From positions 57,623,407-57,687,406 of the forward strand of contig CM054115.1 of assembly GCA_028673005.1 (NCBI GenBank): a DNA stretch of 64,000 bases, written 5' to 3'. The notes under the pieces were generated by a model that saw only the letters and a program-made list of their open reading frames with translations, had not been told where the DNA came from and did not search any database. This DNA comes from Tanypteryx hageni (lineage: Eukaryota; Arthropoda; Insecta; Odonata; Petaluridae). How positions within the stretch are numbered: position 1 is the stretch's first letter; every line of letters starts with the position of its first letter. Made by a program: the position numbers and the translations under genes. This document shows, piece after piece, positions 61,401 through 63,500 of this stretch.

Positions 61401-63500
61401 TCAGGTTATAACAGCTTTAATAGAAATAAAATTTTTAACCGGTAAATGTTATAAATTGATGGAATGAAATGATCATATGATCCTAAGCAGACAGGCATTA
61501 ACTGTAAAGTTGGGAATAATTTTGAAATGAGAAAAAATTCTGCTATGACTGGGAATCGAATTCGGGTCTTCCACTTGCTGACATATATTCTACCACTAAA
61601 CTATTGTAGCAGATTAATTCTCTCATTTCTGAATGCAGGTGTTTTTTTTTAGTTGGGTCTGGGCTAGCCAAGCTAGTATCAACCAGCCCCAACAGACGTC
61701 CTCCAAGAGATATGTCAAAGAAACCTCTCTCTCTTAAATGGTGAGATTGCCAAGCTAGAAATTGATGGAATGAAATGATCATAAGATCCTAAACAGACAG
61801 GCATTATCTGTAAAGTTAGGAATAATAACATTTTTCATAAAATATTATTTAAGAGATATTTTGATTTTCTGATTTTGTTAAGTGCATTAGTAAGGAATAC
61901 CTTTGCTTCTGTTGCTATGATAAAATTTCCTAATTGTTGATAGCGATGCCTATGCTGCCAAGGGTAATTTTAATTGTGATAAAAAATATCCCAATACCAT
62001 CTAGCATCATATTTGGTTTACAAATTTTCTTGCAAGTATTGTCAGTGATCCCTGTGCTGCAAACGCTAATTTTAATCAGGCATTGATATTTTGTTATCCA
62101 TAGCAGCATAATTTTGTTTACTTATTGTTTTTTCAATGTGAAAAGTGCTTCAAAGTATTTTTGACTGTAAATCATTCAGTTTGAAAATTATTCACAAGTG
62201 TAATTGCCAATAATTATTTTTGAGGATGCGGATGTCAAGAGTAATCATATTCACATCAGATTTTTCTGATATAATTTTCCAGTTTTCAGATGCTTAGGTT
62301 GATTTTGAGTGCCCAAAATTAATATAAGTTTATTTAGTTTGGCCATGGATACATTCAAATACAGAGTTCAGCTGTTAATTGCAGCCTAATTTAAAATGTC
62401 TATGTTATCTACATTGAATCTTATGTTGAACTTGGATATATCCAGACATAAACCCATGCCTCTTAGAGGAAAGTAAAAAACATTGCTTTAGTCAAATAAA
62501 AATTTGGAATGTATTCCTATCATCAGCAGAATTTGGAATATATGGTGTGACAGAATTACATCCAGGATGAATTACACAATGAAACACTATACTCAAATTT
62601 TACTATATAAGATTAGTTAAGTTCAATTATGTTATTATTTCTTACATCTTTGGATGGTGTTGTGATTTCAATGTCTCAAACAATTTTCATTCTACCATAA
62701 AAGGGACTCTTTGTTGAAGATTACAAGGATCTAGACTTTATCCATCTCCCTGGAGATCGAGAACTATCTCCTGCAGAAGAGAGAGCTATAAGAGCAGAGA
62801 AGCGTGCAGCATGGAGGCAGGCAAGGCTCAAGTCTCTTGAACAGGTAAGATAATAATTGTGCTTTGATTTACCCCATAAAATGTTTTGTAGGAATTGCTC
62901 AAACGAAAAGCGACAAAGCTCTTTAGTGAATCCTAAATTTGCATAAATTTTGAGATGATATTTTGTGTTACAATGAATTTATTATCTGTATCCCAAATTT
63001 TGTGGACATAATTATATGAATTCTGCTATGGCGAAACTACATAATGTGGGCATCCATATTGCTGGGCATCACTGTGCTATTTTACATCAATTCTCGAAAT
63101 TCAAGATTTGTCTTTATACTTGGCATTTAAATCAACTCTAGTTTTTTCAAAGATTATTATTACTTTAATGGTCAACTTATATTCCTCAATAAACATTACC
63201 CGAAAAATGAAAATTTTGGAATTTTTCCTGTCGGTGGTATCCAATGACCTATCATCATGCTTTTGTATTATCCTCCTCCTCCTATATTCTCCTATGTAAA
63301 AGTCTGCTATTATAATAGATAAATTATTTTTCCAGGATGCGTTGCAAGCACAGATGGTCATTAAGAAGATGACGGAAATGATCGACACCAAAAGTAATTC
63401 TCCAGGAATAGATGCAAGTGATGGTGTAGTAGATACTAATCCAGAAAACCGCACTAATAACAATAATTTATTAGGAAAAGATTTGGAAAACAACATTCAG
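4236..63500 (+). CDS. scrib: Scribble polarity scaffold, PDZ and C-terminal part (partial gene, 21 exons)
   Basis: LAP-family scaffold that works with Dlg and Lgl at the lateral cortex and septate junctions to set apical-basal polarity; it also acts at synapses. Exons joined on GT..AG sites give one frame of 1216 codons with compatible phases at every junction. Domains in window numbering: PDZ1 about 49-136, PDZ2 242-330, PDZ3 569-656, PDZ4 666-755, then a charged tail to 1216. The carboxylate loops read GLGLSIAGG, GLGFSIAGG, SLGFSIIGG and KLGMHIKGG. Helix B begins with H115, H309, H637 and H736, so all four are class I PDZ domains binding S/T-x-hydrophobic C-termini. PDZ3 and PDZ4 follow each other with almost no linker, as is usual in Scribble. 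The 16 leucine-rich repeats and the LAP-specific domain are not in the window and must lie upstream; the true C-terminus lies downstream. Erbin and Lano are excluded because they have one PDZ or none. The identification is firm; exon edges rest on splice consensus and frame. Confidence 0.95.
4744..4931 (+). CDS. scrib: scrib exon 2: N-terminal half of PDZ1
   Basis: Residues 35-97. The domain opens at MTIKIEK and carries the carboxylate-binding loop SGLGLSIAGG followed by the GSTPFKGDDDGIFVSRV strand region. It ends at AAA|GTGAGT, exactly before the conserved VGD.VL strand, the usual PDZ intron position (also used in PDZ4 here). A TTG just upstream of the acceptor is intronic and is not a start codon. 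Confidence 0.95.
5008..8815. mobile_element. Pogo/Tigger-like TIR element, interrupted by a second one
   Basis: The left end is CAGTAAAACCTTGTTATTTC and the right end is the inverse of CAGTAAAACCTCGTTATTTC (one mismatch in 20), with TA at 5006-5007 and 8816-8817. Another element occupies 5991-7771, so the original element was about 2.0 kb. Short frames occur (for example 5359-5574 on the minus strand and 7880-8122 on the plus strand), but I do not recognise a transposase in them. Assignment to the pogo/Tigger group is from the CAG termini and TA target. Confidence 0.8.
5991..7771. mobile_element. Pogo/Tigger-like element nested in 5008-8815
   Basis: The ends are CAGTAAACTCTCGATTATCC and the inverse of CAGTAAACTCTCGATAATCT, matching at about 25 of 28 positions, with TA at 5989-5990 and 7772-7773. 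The TIR is clearly related to that of its host element, so the two belong to related families. There is no recognisable transposase. The stretch 7051-7137 is simple AAATA-type sequence. The nesting order shows it arrived later. Confidence 0.82.
8817..8840. repeat. TA/TG microsatellite
   Basis: Alternating TA then about eight TG units directly against the right end of the 5008-8815 element. Likely grew from the TA target duplication. Confidence 0.85.
9092..9295 (+). CDS. scrib: scrib exon 3: C-terminal half of PDZ1
   Basis: Residues 98-165. It opens with VGDKVLSVNGVSLVGA and continues with helix B DHYEAVAVLQGAG (H115 is the class I specificity residue). The last strand is LTLVIYRE; then a short Pro/Thr/Gln linker begins. 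The donor is AAG|GTATTA. It is separated from exon 2 by a 4.2-kb intron that is almost entirely two nested DNA transposons. Confidence 0.95.
9527..9715 (+). CDS. scrib: scrib exon 4: Ser/Pro-rich PDZ1-PDZ2 linker
   Basis: Residues 166-228. Low-complexity Ser, Thr and Pro, starting VSSSTPVPGSVRTSG, with no fold visible; likely a flexible, phosphorylatable spacer. The acceptor TTTCTAACAG and donor AGG|GTGAGT are both good. GC content is clearly higher than in the flanking introns, which supports coding status. Confidence 0.85.
9953..10081 (+). CDS. scrib: scrib exon 5: start of PDZ2
   Basis: Residues 229-271. SYLTAVHKPPVD leads into the first strand VIHITLIRD and the loop NGLGFSIAGGKG (252-262), then SSPFKDGSD. 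The acceptor is CTTTTCTTTAG and the donor GAT|GTGAGT. The exon stops inside the domain between strands 2 and 3, as PDZ1 and PDZ3 also have introns inside the domain. Confidence 0.93.
10643..11977 (-). mobile_element. Tigger-like element with deleted catalytic core
   Basis: The left end is CAGTAGTCTCGATTATCTGA, preceded by TA at 10641-10642. The right end keeps GGATAATCGAGA but is degraded after it, so 11977 is approximate. It carries transposase pieces on the minus strand. The interior lacks the DDE region, so it is a defective internal-deletion derivative. Confidence 0.75.
10830..11597 (-). pseudogene. Tigger transposase remnant: HTH N-terminus joined to C-terminus
   Basis: Read from 11597 downward: KKHVVVSLETK, stops, then SGETLKKVADDLGVGEV (psq-type helix-turn-helix) and, shifted in frame, RRKREDIEKWCSQ. 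GEALFLWFTQLRGKG follows, which matches the CENP-B/Tc5-type DNA-binding region. After a gap comes an acidic stretch with EDIADWMAADNEQ and LDKALQYV, then after a stop QQEESIPGDPLLLERWHN, the usual Tigger C-terminal part. The DDE integrase core is absent. Several stops and frameshifts. Confidence 0.8.
12821..12901 (+). CDS. scrib: scrib exon 6: middle of PDZ2
   Basis: Residues 272-298, 27 codons, too short to stand out as an ORF by itself. The peptide GIYISRLTESGAAEKDGKLQ followed by VGDRVIS is the unmistakable strand 3 to strand 4 part of a PDZ domain. The acceptor TCTTCTTCTCTAG and donor TCG|GTAAGA are strong. It joins exons 5 and 7 in phase 0 on both sides. Confidence 0.95.
12902..13470 (+). 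other. scrib: scrib intron 6 (569 bp)
   Basis: AT-rich intron; no repeat, exon or other feature recognised. Confidence 0.8.
13471..14280 (+). CDS. scrib: scrib exon 7: end of PDZ2 and long PDZ2-PDZ3 linker
   Basis: Residues 299-568, the largest exon (270 codons). INGVDVDG and ARHDQAVSMLTG (helix B, H309) finish PDZ2 at about residue 330. About 240 residues rich in Pro, Ser, Thr, Ala and Gln follow, with several Pro-Gln runs, which look disordered. The last stretch, from about FTEMVVTRVTDN to VPVIIE, is more hydrophobic and leads straight into PDZ3. An open frame continues past the donor to a stop at 14326-14328, but GAG|GTTAGT is the likely splice site because it restores PDZ3. Read-through would give a truncated protein lacking PDZ3 and PDZ4; nothing here shows that it is used. 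Confidence 0.94.
14712..14786 (+). repeat. tRNA-like fragment, probably SINE-derived
   Basis: GGTTGGCTAGCATTTCTGCC resembles a tRNA 5' half with an A-box-like TGGCTAGCATTT, and GGGTTTGAATCTCAC resembles a B box (GGTTCGANTCC) about 40 bases later. The acceptor stem does not pair, so it is not a working tRNA gene. Most likely the head of a tRNA-derived SINE. Confidence 0.45.
16170..18402. mobile_element. TIR element interrupted by 16304-17994
   Basis: The left end CAGGCAGTTCCCAGTATATG and the right end, reverse-complemented, CAGGCAGTTCCCGAGATATG match at 17 of 20 positions. TA precedes the left end (16168-16169); the right flank is TT, so one target copy has mutated. Without its insertion it is about 540 bp with no ORF, so it is a non-autonomous Tigger-type element. 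Confidence 0.65.
16304..17994. mobile_element. Pogo/Tigger-like element nested in 16170-18402
   Basis: TIR with left end CATTAGATCATCACTTATTC and right end, inverted, CAGTAGATCATCAATTAACC. TA at 16302-16303 and 17995-17996. The left subterminal region has repeated CGGCATTCG-like motifs. No readable transposase; a frame at 16645-16911 is not recognised. Confidence 0.65.
19633..19743 (+). CDS. scrib: scrib exon 8: first half of PDZ3
   Basis: Residues 569-605. DVVLPKSGGSLGFSIIGG gives strand 1 and the carboxylate loop, followed by the highly Scribble-specific TDHSCTPFGSKEPGIFISH. The acceptor is TCTTCCACAG and the donor CAT|GTGAGA. The Cys-containing TDHSC.PFG segment is what best separates Scribble PDZ3 from other PDZ proteins. 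Confidence 0.96.
19857..20036 (+). CDS. scrib: scrib exon 9: second half of PDZ3
   Basis: Residues 606-665. VVPGGVAARSGKLRMGDRI, then SVNGEDVTKA, helix B THQEAVMALLRP (H637) and last strand ITLTVCHD. It ends with DPLPEGFK, the short Scribble-typical bridge into PDZ4. The 113-base intron separating it from exon 8 is the shortest in the window. Confidence 0.96.
20461..21479. mobile_element. TIR element inside piggyBac (CTGTAAATACCCGCGTATAA ends)
   Basis: The left end CCGTAAATGCCCGCGTATAA matches the inverted right end CTGTAAATACCCGCGTATAA at 17 of 20 and continues into ATGCGCAC. The right flank is TA (21480-21481); the left is CA. Near the right end the plus strand reads EEEWSSDEEFLGF then stop (21168-21208), like the acidic C-terminal end of pogo-type transposases, so this is probably an internally deleted pogo-group element. 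Confidence 0.7.
22900..23435 (+). pseudogene. Tigger transposase N-terminal fragment
   Basis: With stops and shifts it reads CPEVEKLLIVWINDQTQ, ESKGWFDRFRKKAS, NIRVQGGTGSADTEAATNF and EKLTEIIEEEGY, the CENP-B/Tc5-type DNA-binding half of Tigger transposases. It ends in a stop just where the catalytic domain would begin; that domain is missing. Confidence 0.8.
23487..23970. mobile_element. 484-bp TIR element, third nesting level
   Basis: The left end is CAGTAGTAATACCTCAAGTT; the right end, inverted, CAGTAATATCTTGAGTTGCG is similar with a 3-base gap. TA at 23485-23486 and 23971-23972. No ORF. A non-autonomous Tigger-type element lying inside a Tigger relic inside a piggyBac. Confidence 0.7.
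26080..26274 (-). repeat. Foldback element, copy 1 (195 bp, 10-bp target duplication)
   Basis: A long imperfect palindrome whose arms share ATTCCACATAAATTTATTTA and ACCTAGGT, with an asymmetric tail at the left (AGTTAATGGTTTCAGGC, then CACTTGGTGGAATT). The 10-bp sequence AACCTTAGTA flanks it at 26070-26079 and 26275-26284. It is the reverse-oriented relative of 34536-34729. The central hammerhead-like core is degraded here (no CTGATGA). Confidence 0.75.
26620..27097. mobile_element. 478-bp TIR MITE nested in 25668-27960
   Basis: The left end CGGTATTGACCCAAATATAG and inverted right end CCGTATTAGCCCAAATATAA match at 16 of 20, with TA at 26618-26619 and 27098-27099. Open frames at 26770-26970 exist in three readings at once and are not credible genes. 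A TA-targeting non-autonomous element. Confidence 0.75.
28320..28380 (+). ncRNA. Hammerhead-like unit fragment A
   Basis: TTGATGA (28321-28327), a five-pair hairpin GGTGA/TCATC with loop TTAC, then GAAAC (28343-28347) and, 18 bases later, TTTTGTGGAAATTA. The order matches the units at 33012-33160 and 34536-34729. Position C3 of the core is T, so self-cleavage would not be expected. No tail or target duplication found. Confidence 0.4.
28962..29300. mobile_element. 339-bp TIR element
   Basis: The left end CCATAATTGCCGGTCTACAA and inverted right end CCATATATGCTGCCTAAGTC are partly matching, bordered by TA at 28960-28961 and 29301-29302. No ORF. The similarity of the ends is moderate, so the call is tentative. 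Confidence 0.5.
29348..29442. repeat. Hairpin MITE copy 2 (GTATAAGA family)
   Basis: The left arm has CTTACCTTCAGTCTATAAGA followed by TGCAGGCTGATTTTGGGA. The right arm, inverted, has ATTTTTCAGGCTACAGATGC. It aligns along its length with the copy at 45-131, including the GGCTGATTTT and AAAAAGTGCATCT segments. Confidence 0.55.
30496..30585. repeat. Hairpin MITE copy 3, diverged
   Basis: The left arm TATTTTCCTGTGTATAAGAA and inverted right arm AACCTTCATTGTATAAGACA share the GTATAAGA core with the other two copies, but the interior differs. It could be a related family rather than the same one. Confidence 0.4.
30604..30806 (+). repeat. Foldback element, copy 2, with hammerhead-like core (12-bp TSD)
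   Basis: A near-perfect palindrome of 165 bp (30604-30768, centre about 30686), followed by a 38-base tail (GCAATCCACCGGGAAAGC within it). It is flanked by identical 12-mers AAGATATTTCAA at 30592-30603 and 30807-30818. On the minus strand: CTGATGA (30685-30679), hairpin GATGGC/GCCATC with loop AGAGTCA, then GAAAC (30658-30654). This is the hammerhead order, with one extra A after the first box. The plus-strand arm has the same hairpin but ATGATGA. Probably derived from a retroelement terminal repeat. Confidence 0.75.
31673..31831 (+). CDS. scrib: scrib exon 10: first half of PDZ4
   Basis: Residues 666-718. ELTIIREAGEKLGMHIKGG has the variant loop KLGMHIKGG typical of Scribble PDZ4. Then come the RGHKGNP insertion, DEGVFISKVNSGGAAKRDG and RLK. 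The donor AAG|GTAAGT is a perfect consensus. The exon lies 11.6 kb beyond exon 9, across the largest transposon cluster of the window. Confidence 0.96.
31832..32377 (+). other. scrib: scrib intron 10 (546 bp)
   Basis: Ordinary AT-rich intron; nothing recognised. Confidence 0.8.
32378..32492 (+). CDS. scrib: scrib exon 11: second half of PDZ4
   Basis: Residues 719-756 plus one base. VGMRLLEVNGNSLLGA, helix B SHQEAVNALRSSG (H736) and the final strand VIKLVVCKG. The donor is AAAG|GTATAG. The split Gly codon is completed by exon 12, giving CKGYDK, a sequence found after Scribble PDZ4. Confidence 0.95.
32493..32809 (+). other. scrib: scrib intron 11 (317 bp)
   Basis: Short AT-rich intron with no other feature. 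Confidence 0.8.
32810..32937 (+). CDS. scrib: scrib exon 12: tail after PDZ4
   Basis: Residues 757-799. YDKAEVDRLISEGRLTREAK is followed by a Ser-rich piece (SVSQSVSSLDRE) and an acidic run. The acceptor is TTTTTATAG and the donor CAG|GTTTGG, which is weak at position +3 onward. The frame into exon 13 is maintained (phase 0). Confidence 0.9.
33012..33160 (-). repeat. Single-unit relative of the foldback elements, with hammerhead-like core
   Basis: Read on the minus strand: CTGATGA (33142-33136), a short hairpin TTAC/GTAA, GAAAC (33121-33117), then TATATGTGGAATAATACACT, and finally TTTCCACCAAGTCACGC (about 33038-33022). The last part matches the 34536-34729 tail TTCCACCAAGTGACGC. Unlike the others it has no inverted second arm. 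Stem II is weak. Limits approximate; no target duplication identified. Confidence 0.55.
33530..34444 (+). mobile_element. Tigger element remnant, internally deleted
   Basis: The right end, inverted, is CAGGCATACCTCGCTTAATG (ending at 34444), close to the classic Tigger1 terminus. Just upstream lie transposase N-terminal codons (33849-34043). The left limit is uncertain; CAGTTCCTCGTGCATCAATT at about 33531 may be the decayed left end. No catalytic domain. Confidence 0.55.
33849..34043 (+). pseudogene. Tigger transposase helix-turn-helix fragment
   Basis: LDKKAADIGHAMRLARTTI then TICNKSEKKFKSAQTVGTLS, the psq-type DNA-binding segment of Tigger/CENP-B-like transposases. RTRSNIM and VVWK follow, where a MEKLLVVWI-type region is usual. 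Truncated right after. Confidence 0.65.
34447..34510. repeat. TG/TATG microsatellite
   Basis: TA, TG and five TATG units in succession beside the right end of the Tigger remnant. Confidence 0.85.
34536..34729 (+). repeat. Foldback element, copy 3, with hammerhead-like core (12-bp TSD)
   Basis: 194 bp. The inverted arms carry ATTCCACATAAATTTATTTG and ACCTAGGT; the tail at the right includes ATTCCACCAAGTGACGCCTG. Flanked by the 12-mer AGAATAGAGGTC at 34524-34535 and 34730-34741. On the minus strand: CTGATGA (34614-34608), hairpin GTTGC/GCAAC with loop ATT, GAAAC (34593-34589), then CTAGG, which can pair with the CCTAGG of the other arm as a 7-pair stem III. Inverted-orientation relative of 26080-26274. 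Confidence 0.78.
35151..35297 (+). CDS. scrib: scrib exon 13: charged helical segment
   Basis: Residues 800-848. EHEMKQEMAEWEKEEMDRRA is a strongly charged, helix- or coil-prone stretch, followed by a Thr/Ala-rich linker ending STPEK. The acceptor is TTGCTTATTGAAG. The donor AAG|GTTCCT departs from GTRAGT, but it joins exon 14 in frame to give EKVLEIVRVAES, so it is accepted. Confidence 0.85.
35390..36342. mobile_element. 953-bp pogo/Tigger-like element
   Basis: The left end CAGTAAAATGTCAGTGTAAC and inverted right end CAGTGAAATGTCAGTATAAC match at 18 of 20. TA at 35388-35389 and 36343-36344. No transposase; non-autonomous. Confidence 0.82.
36490..39594 (+). mobile_element. Tigger1-like element, nearly full length (3.1 kb)
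   Basis: The left end CAGGCGGACCTCGAAGAACC and inverted right end CAGGCGAACCTCTACTTACG share CAGGCG-ACCTC, with TA at 36488-36489 and 39595-39596. It contains a long transposase gene with breaks. Its left end grew next to an AT microsatellite. The best-preserved large transposon of the window after the mariner. Confidence 0.85.
37640..39302 (+). pseudogene. Tigger (TIGD1-like) transposase pseudogene
   Basis: Cut-and-paste transposase of the pogo superfamily, resembling Tigger/TIGD1 proteins. In order: MKTKMDVIKRSERGESFASI (psq HTH, 37640 on), a break, then after 37796 the CENP-B/Tc5 part SAGWFAKFKRRTNMKNLS. The first catalytic Asp is in VDETGLFWKKMSSRTF, with a stop soon after. DRLLTLLLGGN-like sequence and FKLKPLLVCHSENPRA follow, and the second Asp is in VIDNAPGHP. 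Then LPPYTTSLLQPI and a one-base insertion that destroys the third-Asp region. C-terminal pieces run at 38852-39115 and 39060-39302, where the sequence ends in a Ser/Pro tail. At least four frame breaks or stops; not functional. Confidence 0.88.
39597..40141. mobile_element. 545-bp TIR MITE abutting the Tigger element
   Basis: The left end CACCAAAATCCCATTTTTGC and inverted right end CACCAAAATCTCATTTTTAC differ at two positions; TA at 39595-39596 and 40142-40143. The left TA is shared with the right target copy of the Tigger element. No ORF. Confidence 0.78.
40189..40395 (+). CDS. scrib: scrib exon 14: C-terminal linker
   Basis: Residues 849-917. VLEIVRVAESLANMQPG then a Gln/Ser/Pro/Thr-rich, probably disordered segment that includes DLKTTTVVMSKHTLAPQTST. 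The acceptor is CTTTTGTTATAG and the donor ACG|GTAAGT is strong. This exon precedes the 13.8-kb intron and is the likely branch point for alternative 3' ends, since all candidate downstream exons accept its phase 0 end. Confidence 0.88.
40849..41420 (+). mobile_element. hAT relic related to 1517-2977
   Basis: The left end GGTTGCCACCTGTCAATGA resembles the TIR of the element at 1517. Near 41310-41400 the frame reads ASNAYSERFFLRMINIWSNE, a hAT dimerisation-domain core. No matching right end or target duplication found, so it is probably truncated. Confidence 0.6.
42140..42380. other. GC-rich patch with C-homopolymer
   Basis: Stands out in an AT-rich intron: GGGGCCCCACCTGCTTACCT near 42241, several CCTGACCTAA/CCTGACC repeats, a run of 11 C at 42349-42359 and CCCTCCCTCCC. 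I do not recognise it. It may be an unclassified repeat. Confidence 0.4.
43918..43944 (+). CDS. scrib: Candidate 27-nt alternative microexon of scrib
   Basis: A strong acceptor (TTTTTTTTCCTCTTACAG) is followed by nine codons, NSVIKHLQQ, and a CAG|GTTTGA donor. It is in phase 0 on both sides, so it could sit between exon 14 and exon 15 or 46038-46091 without shifting the frame. No conservation evidence is available here. A chance acceptor-donor pair in a 13.8-kb intron is quite possible, and the donor is weak. Confidence 0.3.
46038..46091 (+). CDS. scrib: Candidate alternative 3' terminal exon of scrib
   Basis: A good acceptor (GTCCCTCTTGCAG) opens 17 codons, SGSGDSSPSSSSPTSPS, ending at TAA 46089-46091. 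It joins exon 14 in phase 0 and would give a short isoform that keeps all four PDZ domains but lacks the long tail of exons 15-21. No donor lies before the stop. Possible poly(A) signals downstream are ATTAAA at 47575 and AATAAA at 48415, 48492 and 48660. The composition (Ser/Pro, high GC) matches coding sequence better than the intron around it. It could also be a chance open stretch. Confidence 0.55.
   Translation, partial: SGSGDSSPSSSSPTSPS
51414..51584 (+). CDS. Weak candidate alternative terminal exon in intron 14
   Basis: After the acceptor CTTGTTTCTTCAG, an open frame of 56 codons begins CRKILWKEEDGNEAVLRQKY, contains a Lys run, and stops at 51582-51584. It is phase 0 and so compatible with exon 14. 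The first 28 residues look coding (charged, helix-like); the rest is hydrophobic and intron-like. I do not recognise the peptide. An AATAAA lies at 51784. It may be a chance ORF or a fragment of an old insertion. Confidence 0.25.
   Translation, partial: CRKILWKEEDGNEAVLRQKYLNSGVKKKKTIMTNKICLLFWYVFLFQSRQTLLKKE
54190..54441 (+). CDS. scrib: scrib exon 15: acidic C-terminal tail
   Basis: Residues 918-1001. PIHPPTRPVSSASG, a Ser/Pro stretch, then the acidic EGFDSNDDDLDDAYSSTED and a basic end SRKPNARLSGKKINPLE. The acceptor has a long pyrimidine tract ending CACTTGCAG; the donor is GAG|GTGGGT. The alternation of acidic and basic blocks suggests a regulated, unstructured tail. Confidence 0.9.
54442..57714 (+). 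other. scrib: scrib intron 15 (3273 bp)
   Basis: AT-rich intron holding a 134-bp hAT MITE (56805-56938). A frame at 55277-55564 with CAGTATCAGTCAAATATAAG at its start may be an old TIR fragment, but I cannot define its limits. Confidence 0.75.
56805..56938. mobile_element. hAT MITE, 134 bp, perfect 8-bp TSD
   Basis: Begins CAGTGTTTCCCCAACG and ends CCCCAGTTGGTAAATACTG, imperfect inverted repeats of the common hAT type. Flanked by identical AAATAGAG at 56797-56804 and 56939-56946. No coding capacity. Confidence 0.88.
57715..57814 (+). CDS. scrib: scrib exon 16: conserved tail block KMSVSDKLRFFEKAM
   Basis: Residues 1002-1034 plus one base. AVKGGGPMKMSVSDKLRFF is followed by EKAMVEQHQPSPKP. 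The segment SVSDKLRFFEKAM is helical and looks like the conserved tail motif of Scribble proteins. The acceptor is TTTTTTTAATCACACAG and the donor CCAG|GTAAGC. Confidence 0.92.
57815..58165 (+). other. scrib: scrib intron 16 (351 bp)
   Basis: Short AT-rich intron, nothing recognised. Confidence 0.8.
58166..58222 (+). CDS. scrib: scrib exon 17: short tail exon
   Basis: Residues 1035-1053 plus one base: EKVFSFLSQDELERMKQEE. It is only 57 nt and not visible as a separate ORF. The acceptor is CCTTTTTACTTAG and the donor GAAG|GTGAGT. The helix-forming, charged sequence continues that of exon 16. Split Glu codons on both sides join in frame. Confidence 0.9.
58409..59714 (-). mobile_element. Mariner element, full length, inactive
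   Basis: The left end CAAGGTGCAATCAAAAAGTT and inverted right end CGAGGTGCAATCAAAAAGTT differ at one position. TA at 58407-58408 and 59715-59716. 1306 bp, the normal mariner size. It carries one transposase gene on the minus strand, broken by frameshifts. Confidence 0.95.
58420..59510 (-). pseudogene. Mariner transposase pseudogene (DD34D type)
   Basis: Starts at 59510 with MTSLKEHVCVKFCYKLGKSA and the HTH part LAILNQAFGEEAMVRTQ. The frame then shifts several times. From 59196: MHMRRIAAKFVPWLLAQDQK and the first catalytic block ITGDKSWVYGYD (usually GDESW). Then HDNAPAHT with the second Asp. The third block, which should read SPDLAPCDFF, is SPDLA-stop-CNFF, so the third Asp is Asn and a stop precedes it. 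The C-terminus at 58651-58457 reads LNKVLKGCRFDDVEEIQAES and EFQECFVKLERHWNHCI. Inactive by frameshifts, a stop and the lost catalytic residue. Confidence 0.93.
59851..59953 (+). CDS. scrib: scrib exon 18: acidic tail exon
   Basis: Residues 1054-1087 plus two bases: KKIASLSKDELKSWTQLDD and an acidic GEDEDVEG run, ending LTGPAR. The acceptor ATTTTTTTTCAG is strong; the donor AG|GTGGGG is moderate. The Arg codon is completed by exon 19. Confidence 0.88.
59954..60792 (+). other. scrib: scrib intron 18 (839 bp)
   Basis: AT-rich intron with a GA microsatellite at 60519-60543. No gene seen. Confidence 0.75.
60519..60543. repeat. GA microsatellite
   Basis: An imperfect run of GA units, interrupted once by AG. 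Confidence 0.85.
60793..60871 (+). CDS. scrib: scrib exon 19: basic helical exon
   Basis: Residues 1088-1114: RQDATSAPAVIRTAKAERR then MKERMKQE, a basic amphipathic helix or coiled-coil candidate. The acceptor is TTGTTTTTTTTAG and the donor GAG|GTAGTG, which is below consensus. The phase fits exons 18 and 20. Confidence 0.87.
61453..61826. repeat. 68-bp direct repeats bracketing a 238-bp tRNA-derived insert
   Basis: 61453-61520 and 61759-61826 start AAATTGATGGAATGAAATGA and end GGAATAAT. They are the same length and differ at four positions. Between them lies a segment with a tRNA-Gly-like sequence (61539-61613). The repeats are far longer than normal target duplications, so this is a segmental duplication or an insert with an unusually long duplication. 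Confidence 0.85.
61539..61613 (-). pseudogene. tRNA-Gly-like pseudogene or SINE head
   Basis: 75 nt on the minus strand. The terminal seven bases TCTGCTA and TAGCAGA pair as an acceptor stem. TAGTTTAGTGGTAGAAT is very close to the D arm and A box of tRNA-Gly, and AATTCGATTCC fits the B box. The T stem and anticodon stem do not pair well, so it is not a working tRNA. SINE-derived or a tRNA retropseudogene. Confidence 0.6.
62704..62844 (+). CDS. scrib: scrib exon 20: conserved tail block EKRAAWRQARLKSLEQ
   Basis: Residues 1115-1161: GLFVEDYKDLDFIHLPGD, then RELSPAEERAIRAEKR and AAWRQARLKSLEQ. The final part looks like the well-conserved Scribble tail helix. The acceptor ends ACCATAAAAG, an AAG type with a short pyrimidine tract, so it is weak; the donor CAG|GTAAGA is strong. 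Confidence 0.93.
62845..63335 (+). other. scrib: scrib intron 20 (491 bp)
   Basis: AT-rich intron; an antisense open frame covering it and exon 21 is a shadow. Nothing else seen. Confidence 0.8.
63336..63500 (+). CDS. scrib: scrib exon 21, last in window: coiled-coil then Asn-rich tail
   Basis: Residues 1162-1216: DALQAQMVIKKMTEMIDTK continues the helix of exon 20, followed by an Asn/Asp/Ser-rich stretch ending LLGKDLENNIQ. The acceptor is TTATTTTTCCAG and the donor CAG|GTATGT. The strong donor and absence of a stop mean further exons follow outside the window. Confidence 0.9.

Larger units (their letters stand above)
60872..62703 (+). other. scrib: scrib intron 19 (1832 bp)
   Basis: Contains a 68-bp direct repeat flanking a tRNA-like sequence (61453-61826). 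The remainder is AT-rich with nothing recognised. Confidence 0.75.

Noticed and set aside
63101..63496. 131-codon minus-strand frame
   Set aside because: Covers exon 21 in antisense and intron 20; no homology seen.
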